From assembly GCF_003385845.1 (NCBI RefSeq), contig NZ_QRDJ01000006.1, positions 558,001 to 622,000 of the forward strand: DNA of 64,000 bases. Direction: 5' to 3'. A program made the translations under genes and the position numbers. Under the pieces are notes generated by a model. That model did no database searches. It was not told where the DNA came from and was given only the letters and a program-made list of their open reading frames with translations. The stretch comes from Kushneria indalinina DSM 14324. Lineage in GTDB: Bacteria > Pseudomonadota > Gammaproteobacteria > Pseudomonadales > Halomonadaceae. Within the stretch, counting starts at the first letter, position 1, and each line of letters starts with the position of its first letter. This document shows positions 1 to 7,037 of this stretch, in pieces.

Positions 1-638
1 ATATCGACCGGATGCAGCCCCAGTCGAATCAGCGGCTCATGCTGATGACGTCGCCGCGCCCGCTCATTGACCAGCCATGACATGCCGCGACGCCAGCGAC
101 TGCGGGCACTCCAGACCAGTGACGGTGCCTTGATGGCCGTATAGTCCGGCAGCCGATAAAGGTGATCGGGATCGCTGGTATAGGTAAACCCCTGTGTGGC
201 AAGCGCCCGGCGCGCCCCGTCACCCAGAAGCCAGGCAGGTGCCACAAAGCCATCCAGCGGCCAGTCCTGACGGCGAAAGAGTTCGGCGCCGCGCTCCAGC
301 CGTTCAAGGGCTTCATCGTAGTCGATGGGGTAGAACTCGCCTTCATAGGTGTAGAGCCTGCGCATGAAATAATCGCGCGGCGTGCGTGGGGGGGGGGCAT
401 CATCACAGTGGTAGAAGCCGTGCAGGGCCAGTTCATCGCCTCGCGCCATGCGCTGATGCAAAAGGCGCAGCATGCCGGCATCCTCGAAGGTGTTGCTGCG
501 ATGATGGAAGTCCGGCACGACCAGCCAGGTCATGGGAACCTGTCCCATGCCATCGATCTGCTCGACAAAGGAGCGATAGTCGGGCCAGGTGGCAGGTGCA
601 ATATCATGCAATACCAGTGCAAATTCCCTGTCAGCCAT
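1..638 (-). CDS. DUF2334-type polysaccharide deacetylase, partial (C-terminus off window)
   Basis: An open frame begins at the ATG at 636-638 and stays open to the left edge (about 212 residues seen). It begins MADREFALVLHDIAPATW and contains VPMTWLVVPDFHH and ELALHGFYHCDD, the metal/catalytic style motifs (early Asp, later His) of the DUF2334 branch of NodB-like polysaccharide deacetylases. The family acts on acetylated glycans; the substrate here is unknown. The start overlaps the upstream glycosyltransferase stop by 8 bp (ATGGCTGA), so translation is probably coupled and the pair may make or modify a surface glycan. A run of ten G (plus strand, 388-397) lies inside the gene and encodes Ala-Pro-Pro-Pro. 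The frame is intact as written, but one base gained or lost would truncate the protein. Family call confident, substrate not. Confidence 0.82.
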   Translation of the reverse strand, partial: MADREFALVLHDIAPATWPDYRSFVEQIDGMGQVPMTWLVVPDFHHRSNTFEDAGMLRLLHQRMARGDELALHGFYHCDDAPPPRTPRDYFMRRLYTYEGEFYPIDYDEALERLERGAELFRRQDWPLDGFVAPAWLLGDGARRALATQGFTYTSDPDHLYRLPDYTAIKAPSLVWSARSRWRRGMSWLVNERARRRHQHEPLIRLGLHPVD

Positions 639-1770
639 GTTGTACGCTCGCCCTTGCCGTCGTGCTGATCCCCAGCAGCTCCTGATAATGATGCGTCACG
701 CCCTGCACCACGATATTCCAGTCATGATGGCGCTCGACATGCGCGCGCGCCTTCTGGCCCATCTTTCTGGCGTCATTTTCAAACAGCGCCAGAATGCTTT
801 GCATCATGTCCTCGCTGTCCAGCGGCTGACACAGCATGCCGCAACCTTCCGGCACATTTTCCGCCAGGGCCCCGGCCCGGGTCGCCACCACTGGTATACC
901 GCAGGCCATGGCTTCCAGCACCACCAGACCGAAGGTTTCCTGAGTGCCGGCGTGCAGCAGGGCGTCGCTGCTGGCGAAATAGCGTGCGATCTCGGCGGTC
1001 GGGCAGAAATGGTTGATCACCGTGACGTTATCCGGCACCTGGGTCGGCATGGAGGAGCCGACCAGCAGCAGGTGATAGGGCTGATGCTCGCCAGTGGCAA
1101 GCTTTCGCATCGCTTCCAGCAGGACATGCAGATTCTTTTCCTGTGAGCCGCGTCCGGCAAAGACCAGCAGCCGGGTCTCCTCGGAAAGCCCCAGCTCGGT
1201 CTTGACGCTGGCATCGCGCAGGGAAGGGTGAAAGGTCTTCAGATCCACCCCCAGCGGCTGAACGCGCACATGCTCGATCCCGAGTCTTTCGAGCCGCTGC
1301 GCCATGACGTTGCTGGGCGCCAGCACCCGGTCATAATGCGCATAAAGCCGTTTGATGTAGGTATTGATCAGCGGACGCGACCAGTTGCCCAGTCGATTGC
1401 TGATCATGGTCGGGAGATCGGAGTGATAAAAGGCCACCAGCGGAATATCCAGCTCGCGTGCACTGGCAATGGCCGCCCAGCCGACCATGTAGGGATCGCC
1501 GGCCTCGACCAGATCCGGGCGAACGTCACGCAGCGCGCGACGCCACGGCCGCCGTGTCAGAGGAAAGCGATAGCCGTTGCTGAAGGGCAGAGGTGCGGCA
1601 GGCACATTGACCCGATGGTCATCCTCGTGATGCGTGTACGCCTCTCCCGGTACCAGCAGCGTGTGTCGAATATCGGCAGTCGCGTTCAAGCGACGACGTT
1701 TGGCATCGAGATAGGTACGCACGCCACCGCTGGATGGCGCATAAAACATGGTCATGTCGGCAATATGCAC
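631..1770 (-). CDS. GT4-family glycosyltransferase
   Basis: A 379-residue GT-B glycosyltransferase. The N-terminus MHIADMTMFYAPSSGGVRTY carries the Gly-Gly-Val acceptor-side loop. The C-terminal half has LLVFAGRGSQEKNLHVLLEA and ETFGLVVLEAMACGIPVVAT, the nucleotide-sugar binding E-x7-E motif of GT4 enzymes. I chose the GTG start at 1768-1770 because AGGAGG lies about ten bases upstream and the protein then begins like its relatives; a TTG 42 bases further upstream is less likely. No signal peptide or membrane segment is seen, so it should act at the cytoplasmic face of the membrane. It is followed by the overlapping DUF2334 deacetylase. Glycosyltransferase plus deacetylase suggests lipid-linked or surface glycan synthesis; the donor and acceptor sugars cannot be told. 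Confidence 0.85.
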   Translation of the reverse strand: MHIADMTMFYAPSSGGVRTYLDAKRRRLNATADIRHTLLVPGEAYTHHEDDHRVNVPAAPLPFSNGYRFPLTRRPWRRALRDVRPDLVEAGDPYMVGWAAIASARELDIPLVAFYHSDLPTMISNRLGNWSRPLINTYIKRLYAHYDRVLAPSNVMAQRLERLGIEHVRVQPLGVDLKTFHPSLRDASVKTELGLSEETRLLVFAGRGSQEKNLHVLLEAMRKLATGEHQPYHLLLVGSSMPTQVPDNVTVINHFCPTAEIARYFASSDALLHAGTQETFGLVVLEAMACGIPVVATRAGALAENVPEGCGMLCQPLDSEDMMQSILALFENDARKMGQKARAHVERHHDWNIVVQGVTHHYQELLGISTTARASVQHG

Positions 1771-1920
1771 TACGCCGATACCTCCTCGAACCGCACGTAT
1801 TTGATCAAACAAGCCACGCCCTGAAGGCGCAGGTTGTCAGCAGGCGCCCTAGTATAATGTGTCAATCTGATGACTGCCGCGGTAACGGGTAACAGACTGT
1901 AGCCCTGATGCAAAGGGTGA

Positions 1921-1949
1921 CTGCCCGCCCCGATGGCCGGAGCGGGCAG
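1921..1949 (-). terminator. hairpin after RNase II gene
   Basis: Inverted repeat CTGCCCGC (1921-1928) / GCGGGCAG (1942-1949) just beyond the rnb stop codon. The T-tract on the minus strand is poor, so termination strength is uncertain. Confidence 0.5.
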
Positions 1950-1954
1950 ATGGT

Positions 1955-3913
1955 TCAGGCAGGACGTGCAACCAGTGAGCGAGTCTCTTCACGCGCTTCG
2001 ATCAGCACGACACTCAAGGCATCGCCCAGGCGATAACGCAACTCACCGCCAATGCTGATCAGACCTTCCTTGTCATCGATACTGACGGCATCGCGATCGG
2101 AATGCAGCATGGAGGCAGGGACAAAGGCCGAAGCACCGTTGGCCGGTAACCGAACACGCAGTCCACCGCGGCGGATATCAACGATTTCGCCTTCAAAAGG
2201 CGTCTCATTGGTGACGGCATCGGCCAGATAGCGGACATAGAGCCAGTCCTTGACGTCACGCTCGGCCATGCGGTTCAGGCGCCGACGCTCGCTGAGATGA
2301 TCAGTCACCGAGACCTCGGCGGCCTTGTCATGCTCGGCGTCGCCGCGCAGAACCTGCTTGATCAGGCGATGGTTGATCATGTCGCCGTACTTGCGGATCG
2401 GCGAGGTCCAGGTGGCGTAGGCCGGCAGGCCCATGCCGAAATGCGGTCCCGGTTCGGTCTGCATGACGCTGTAGCCCTGGAAGCGGCGCAGGCGGGCATC
2501 CAGCCAGGCATCCTGGCGCTCATCGAGCTGGTGGCGCAGCGCGCGCCAGGACGCGATATCGTTGAACTGCTCCGGCGTGGCCTCGACCGACTGGCTGGCC
2601 AGGAAGGCCTGCGCCTGCTCGGCCTTCTCGGTCGCAATCCCCTGATGGACGTTAAAGATGCCGTGGCCGACATGTTCGCTGAGCAGGTTGGCGCAGCAGA
2701 CGTTGGCCGCAATCATCGCCTCTTCTACCATGCGATGACCGATCCGGCGCTCTTCCGTGACGATATCCAGCACGTTGCCGGTCTCATCGAGCTTGAAAAC
2801 ATAATCGGGGCGGTCGGCAAAGACCAGCGCATGCTGCTGACGCCAGCTCTGACGCGCCTGCGTCAATCCGGCCAGCGCCTTGAGCTGGGCTTCACCGTTT
2901 TCAAACTCCGGCGTCCACGCGGGCGTTGTTCCTGCCTCAAGCGCCTCAAGATAATCGGAGACCTGCTCGTAGTTCAGACGCGCCTTTGAGCGCACGGTGG
3001 CGGCCTCAAAGTGGTGGCCACTGATCACGCCGTCACCATCCACTTCAAACGTGCACACCAGCGCCGGGCGGTCTTCATCCTGTTTGAGCGAGCACAGGTC
3101 ATCGGCCAGCGGCTCGGGCAGCATGGTCACGTTCTGACCCGGCAGATAGACGGTGAAGGCACGCTGGCGCGCTTCCAGGTCGACCGTATCGCCCGGTTCG
3201 ACATAGGCCGTGGGGTCGGCGATGGCCACCTTCATGCGGAAACGGCCGTTGTCCAGCGCCTCGACGCTGAGCGCGTCGTCCATGTCGGTTGTGGTGGCGT
3301 TGTCGATGGTAAAGAAGGGCACCTCGGTCAGATCACGACGCTCAAGACCTTCTTCACGCAGCGGCCAGCTGTCGCCGGCTTCCGGTGAGGCCTGCTCCAG
3401 CGCATGGCGCGCCAGTGTCACCCGCCAGGGGACAGAGGGATGCTCACCGGTCGCGATAATCTCGTCGACCTGAACAAAAAAGCCGCGATCGTTTTCACGC
3501 AGCGGATGACGCAGCAGGTGCGCCACGATCCAGTCGCCCTCATTGAGCGTGCTCTCCTCGATACTGCGGTGGGTGCGAGCACGCAGCGCCGTATTGATGG
3601 AGGGATGATCAGGAACGACAGACAGACGCCCATCACGCTTTTTGACGCGACCGATGAAGCGATTGAGTCCGGCTTCAATCAGGCTTTCCGGCTCGACACT
3701 CTTGCGTTCTTTCTCCTCGTTGAGCACGGCTTCGACACGGTCACCGTGTACGACCTGCTTCATGGCGGGGGGCGGCACGAAAAAGGACTGGCCGTCGTCG
3801 GTTTCCAAAAAACCGTAACCCTTGTCAGTGGCCTTGATTAAACCGGTCACACGGGGCGTTTTTTCACGGATATTTTGCTTGAGCTGGGCGAGCTGGCTGT
3901 TGTTCGAGAGCAT
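1955..3913 (-). CDS. rnb: exoribonuclease II (RNase II/R family)
   Basis: A 652-residue 3'-to-5' processive exoribonuclease that degrades single-stranded RNA. The N-terminal cold-shock-like RNA-binding part contains GLIKATDKGYGFLETDDGQS. The RNB catalytic domain carries FFTIDNATTTDMDDALSVE, the Asp cluster that binds catalytic magnesium. A C-terminal S1-type segment follows (GEIVDIRRGGLRVRLPANGA). Length is close to E. coli RNase II (644) and shorter than RNase R (about 800), which favours rnb. The start ATG at 3911-3913 has only a weak ribosome site. It is a single-gene unit flanked by intergenic hairpins. Family assignment is firm; RNase II rather than RNase R is inferred from size and domain content. 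Confidence 0.92.
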   Translation of the reverse strand: MLSNNSQLAQLKQNIREKTPRVTGLIKATDKGYGFLETDDGQSFFVPPPAMKQVVHGDRVEAVLNEEKERKSVEPESLIEAGLNRFIGRVKKRDGRLSVVPDHPSINTALRARTHRSIEESTLNEGDWIVAHLLRHPLRENDRGFFVQVDEIIATGEHPSVPWRVTLARHALEQASPEAGDSWPLREEGLERRDLTEVPFFTIDNATTTDMDDALSVEALDNGRFRMKVAIADPTAYVEPGDTVDLEARQRAFTVYLPGQNVTMLPEPLADDLCSLKQDEDRPALVCTFEVDGDGVISGHHFEAATVRSKARLNYEQVSDYLEALEAGTTPAWTPEFENGEAQLKALAGLTQARQSWRQQHALVFADRPDYVFKLDETGNVLDIVTEERRIGHRMVEEAMIAANVCCANLLSEHVGHGIFNVHQGIATEKAEQAQAFLASQSVEATPEQFNDIASWRALRHQLDERQDAWLDARLRRFQGYSVMQTEPGPHFGMGLPAYATWTSPIRKYGDMINHRLIKQVLRGDAEHDKAAEVSVTDHLSERRRLNRMAERDVKDWLYVRYLADAVTNETPFEGEIVDIRRGGLRVRLPANGASAFVPASMLHSDRDAVSIDDKEGLISIGGELRYRLGDALSVVLIEAREETRSLVARPA

Positions 3914-3977
3914 CTCGTTAATCGGTTAGGGAATCGGGGGCCCACTATAAGGCCTCACACGAGCCGGTGAAAGAGGC

Positions 3978-4005
3978 ACCCTTGCCACCGAGTCGTAGCA
4001 AGGGT
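3978..4005 (-). terminator. hairpin after SDR gene
   Basis: ACCCTTGC (3978-3985) / GCAAGGGT (3998-4005), immediately downstream of the SDR stop on the minus strand. No clear T-run follows. Confidence 0.45.
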
Positions 4006-4012
4006 GGGTGCA

Positions 4013-4639
4013 TTATTCCAGCGCCTGTTCGATAGGGCGGTCGCCATCGAGCAAGACGATCTCGCCGGGCGCGGTCGTTTTACGCGCCAGCAGGGTCAAA
4101 AGCGCCGTGGCGACGTTGTCGCGCGAGACATCACCGGTGGCAGCCCTGGCCGGGTCAGTCTCGATGTGACCGCTGCCGGCCTCGTCGCTCAGCCGACCCG
4201 GGCGCAGGATGACATGCTCAAGGTTTGAACACTGCAAATAGGCATCAGCGGCGCGCTTGGCCACCAGATAAGGCTGTAGTTTCTCCGGCCCTTTCAAGGG
4301 GTCGGTATGCAGGGTGCTGACCATGAAAAACCGGCGGATGCCATGCTCCCGGGCCAGATCCACGGCGCGCATTGCACCGTTGAGATCCACCATCAGTGTC
4401 TGGTCCAGTCCGGTCGCAGCCCCCGAGCCTGCGGTAAAGACCACCTGATCGCAGCCTTCAAAAGCGTGTGTCATCTGGCCGGTCAGATCGCCCATGACCG
4501 TCTCGACCCCAATTGAGTCAAGGAACGCTTTCTGTTGCTCGTTGCGCGCCATGGCGCGTACCGGATGGCCCTTGCGGGCAGCCTGCTCGCACAGGCGACG
4601 ACCAATCTTGCCGTTGGCGCCAATGATCAATGTGGTCAT
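4013..4639 (-). CDS. atypical SDR, NAD(P)H-binding protein
   Basis: A 208-residue Rossmann-fold protein beginning MTTLIIGANGKIGRRLCEQA, with the GxxGxxG dinucleotide motif at the N-terminus. It is of the small NAD(P)-binding, NmrA/YwnB-like kind: short, no obvious Tyr-x3-Lys catalytic pair, with conserved-looking ILRPGRLSDE near the C-terminus. The start at 4637-4639 is preceded by AGAGGT seven bases upstream; an upstream in-frame ATG would add 33 non-conserved residues. It is divergent from the nag operon with 165 bp between starts, so it may share control with it. The substrate is unknown; relatives are annotated as redox sensors or sugar-nucleotide-like epimerases without proven reactions. 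Confidence 0.8.
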   Translation of the reverse strand: MTTLIIGANGKIGRRLCEQAARKGHPVRAMARNEQQKAFLDSIGVETVMGDLTGQMTHAFEGCDQVVFTAGSGAATGLDQTLMVDLNGAMRAVDLAREHGIRRFFMVSTLHTDPLKGPEKLQPYLVAKRAADAYLQCSNLEHVILRPGRLSDEAGSGHIETDPARAATGDVSRDNVATALLTLLARKTTAPGEIVLLDGDRPIEQALE

Positions 4640-4655
4640 TACCAATACCTCTTGT

Positions 4656-4710
4656 CTGAAGGCCCTGTCTGAAGACGAGACCTTGCCTGAAGACAGGGCT
4701 AGCGCTGAAG
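4656..4710. promoter_or_regulatory. nag divergent control region with repeats
   Basis: Between the divergent SDR and nagA starts lie four copies of CTGAAG on the plus strand (4656, 4669, 4687, 4705; spacings 13, 18 and 18) and a perfect 9-bp inverted repeat GCCCTGTCT (4662-4670) / AGACAGGGC (4691-4699). These are candidate binding sites for a nag regulator. No regulator gene adjoins the operon. Confidence 0.4.
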
Positions 4711-4804
4711 ATACGCCTGTATTGAGTTGGGGTGTCATGAACGGATATCAATCATGGCACCTTCGATGGCGCAGGCCATGCATGGGCAGACAGGGAAACG
4801 GGCG

Positions 4805-5905
4805 ATGACACTTGAAGGCAACATACTGACCCCCGAAGGCTGGTTCAGGGGTGAGCTGACCATCAGACAGGGTCGGATCGCCGGTGTCAGCGGCACGCCG
4901 GTGAATCCCGAGGACAATGACGCGCCCCGGATCATTCCCGGGTTTATCGATCTGCACGTCCACGGCGGGGGCGGGGCGGATCTCATGGAAGGAGGGGATG
5001 CGCTGGCCACGCTTGCCAGCACGCATGCCCGCTTCGGTACCACCAGCCTTTTGGGCACCAGCATGACGGCTTCTCGCGAGGCGCTGATACACGCCTTTGG
5101 CGATGCCGGGCGCATTATGGCAACGCCCCCCGAGCGGGCGGCCGATATTCTGGGCATCCACCTTGAAGGCCCCTTTATCAACCCGGACATGCTGGGCGCC
5201 CAGCCGCCCTATGCCCGTCCGGGAACGCTTGAGGCGTTTGATGAGCTCGATGCTCTGGCCCCCATTCGGGTCATCACCATCGCGCCGGAAGTCGACGGGC
5301 ACATGGCCCTGATCAAGACGTTGGCCGCACGGGGTGTTCGGGTGCAGATCGGGCACAGTGCTGCCATGCACGATCAGTGTGTCGAGGCTCTTCAGAGCGG
5401 CGCCCGGGGCTTTACCCATCTATACAACGCCATGAGCGGGCTGCACCACCGCGCCCCCGGCGTGGTGGGTGCGGCGCTGGCGCACGGCGACTACGCCGAA
5501 CTGATCGGCGATCTGGTGCATGTGGAGGCCGGCGCGCTGCTGGCCGCGCGCCGTGCCATCCCGCATCTTTATGTGGTCACCGATGCCACGGCGGCGGCCG
5601 GCATGTTTGATGGCGAATATCGCCTGGGGGAACATCGCGTCTTCAAGCAGGGCGACAGCGTGCGCCTGGCCGATGGGGGACTTGCCGGCAGCGCTCTGAC
5701 CATGGATGTGGCGCTGCGCAACCTGACGGGGCTCGGGCTGTCACTGGAAGAGGCCTCTCAGCGCCTGTCATTGTGGCCGGCCCGCTATCTAGGCGTGAAT
5801 GATCGCGGAATACTGGCGCCGGGTTACCGGGCCGATATCGTGACCCTCTCGCCGCAGCTGGAAATCGAGCAGGTGTGGGTCGCCGGGCAGCCGGTGCTCG
5901 AATGA
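4805..5905 (+). CDS. nagA: N-acetylglucosamine-6-phosphate deacetylase
   Basis: A 366-residue amidohydrolase that removes acetate from GlcNAc-6-phosphate to give glucosamine-6-phosphate. Visible motifs are the metal-binding DLHVHGGGG near residue 55, the metal/catalytic region ILGIHLEGPFI, THLYNAMSGLHHRAPG in the middle and the active-site Asp region VVTDATAAAG. The start at 4805 is preceded by an AGGGA ribosome site; in-frame ATGs upstream would add an unlikely tail. It is the first gene of a five-gene amino sugar operon on the plus strand. Length is a little short of E. coli NagA (382). Function is assigned with confidence from motifs and neighbours. Confidence 0.94.
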   Translation: MTLEGNILTPEGWFRGELTIRQGRIAGVSGTPVNPEDNDAPRIIPGFIDLHVHGGGGADLMEGGDALATLASTHARFGTTSLLGTSMTASREALIHAFGDAGRIMATPPERAADILGIHLEGPFINPDMLGAQPPYARPGTLEAFDELDALAPIRVITIAPEVDGHMALIKTLAARGVRVQIGHSAAMHDQCVEALQSGARGFTHLYNAMSGLHHRAPGVVGAALAHGDYAELIGDLVHVEAGALLAARRAIPHLYVVTDATAAAGMFDGEYRLGEHRVFKQGDSVRLADGGLAGSALTMDVALRNLTGLGLSLEEASQRLSLWPARYLGVNDRGILAPGYRADIVTLSPQLEIEQVWVAGQPVLE

Positions 5906-5951
5906 TGCACACGATGATCCTTTTTTCTGACCCTGAGCCGGGAGAGCCGTC

Positions 5952-6971
5952 ATGTCATTGATGCGTGATGAGGCGCTGAGCGCGCCACAACGAATTGCCG
6001 AGCAGTGGCGCGTCAATCGCGACACCATGGCGCAGCTGGGAGAGGTGCTGCGCCAGCGCTCCATTCACGGCGCCATGACCGTGGCGCGCGGCAGCTCCGA
6101 TCATGCCGCCGGCTACTTTGCTCGCCTGATGATGCAGATGAGCGGCCGGCCCTGCGCGTCACTGCCGCTGTCGCTGTGTACCCTGGATAACACGGCCTGG
6201 CAGATTGATCACACGCTGGCGCTGGCGGTATCGCAGTCCGGTCGCAGCCCGGATCTGATCGAAGCGCAAAAGGCCCTGAAGAGCGGCGGCGCCCTGAGCC
6301 TTGCCATGGTCAATGCCACGGATTCGCCGCTGGCGCGGGGCGCCGATCACGTGATCGATCTGCAGGCCGGGGCAGAAACAAGCGTGGCCGCCACCAAAAG
6401 CTTTCTCGCCACGCTGTCGGCCAGCGCCTCGCTGATGGCGCACTGGCAGCGCGACCACGCCCTGCTTGAAGGACTTGAGGCGCTGCCCGAGGCGCTGGAA
6501 CAGGCCTGCCGGCTTGATTGGGGCAAGGGCGTCGAGGCGCTGCGTGATGTTGATCGCCTTCTGGTCATCGGACGTGGCGCCGGTTTGCCCATCGCGCAGG
6601 AAGCAGCACTCAAGTTCAAGGAGACCTGCGTCATTCAGGCGGAAGCCTTCAGCGGCGCCGAGGTGCAGCACGGACCGATGGCGCTGGTAGGGCAGGACTA
6701 TCCCGTACTGATCCTGGCGCCAGGGGGCAACGCCCAGCAGGGGCTGGTCGAGCTTGCCGACACCTTTCGCGCGCGTGGGGCGCGGGTACTGCTGGCGGCC
6801 GATGCCGCGGTGGCCTCACGCGATCTCACCATCGCCGATGCCCCCCATGAGGCGCTGGCGCCACTTTGTGCCATTCAGAGCTTTTATCTCATGAATGAGG
6901 CACTTTCCGTCGCGACAGGGCATGATCCCGACCGCCCCGAATTTCTCAACAAGGTCACGCAGACGCGCTGA
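5952..6971 (+). CDS. SIS-domain glucosamine-6-phosphate deaminase (NagB-II type)
   Basis: A 339-residue protein made of two SIS domains like the C-terminal isomerase half of GlmS. It contains VARGSSDHAAGYFARL, SQSGRSPDLIEA and GAETSVAATKSFLATL, the phosphosugar-binding Ser/Thr loops, and ends with EFLNKVTQTR. It lacks the glutaminase domain, so it should run toward deamination, giving fructose-6-phosphate and ammonia. This is the NagB-II (AgaS-like) type that replaces classic NagB in Shewanella and Pseudomonas relatives. It follows nagA by 46 bp and precedes the PTS genes, which supports the role. GlmS-like synthase activity is unlikely without a glutaminase domain. Confidence 0.88.
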   Translation: MSLMRDEALSAPQRIAEQWRVNRDTMAQLGEVLRQRSIHGAMTVARGSSDHAAGYFARLMMQMSGRPCASLPLSLCTLDNTAWQIDHTLALAVSQSGRSPDLIEAQKALKSGGALSLAMVNATDSPLARGADHVIDLQAGAETSVAATKSFLATLSASASLMAHWQRDHALLEGLEALPEALEQACRLDWGKGVEALRDVDRLLVIGRGAGLPIAQEAALKFKETCVIQAEAFSGAEVQHGPMALVGQDYPVLILAPGGNAQQGLVELADTFRARGARVLLAADAAVASRDLTIADAPHEALAPLCAIQSFYLMNEALSVATGHDPDRPEFLNKVTQTR

Positions 6972-7037
6972 CAGCGCGCCTGTGTGATGACTCACAGGAC
7001 GGCCATGACGCCATGACAACGACAACAGGACCTTCTC

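Noticed and set aside
29-481. Alternative minus-strand frame at the left edge starting MPACCAFC
   Set aside because: The overlapping frame from 638 gives a clear DUF2334 protein through the G10 run; this frame is low-complexity noise.
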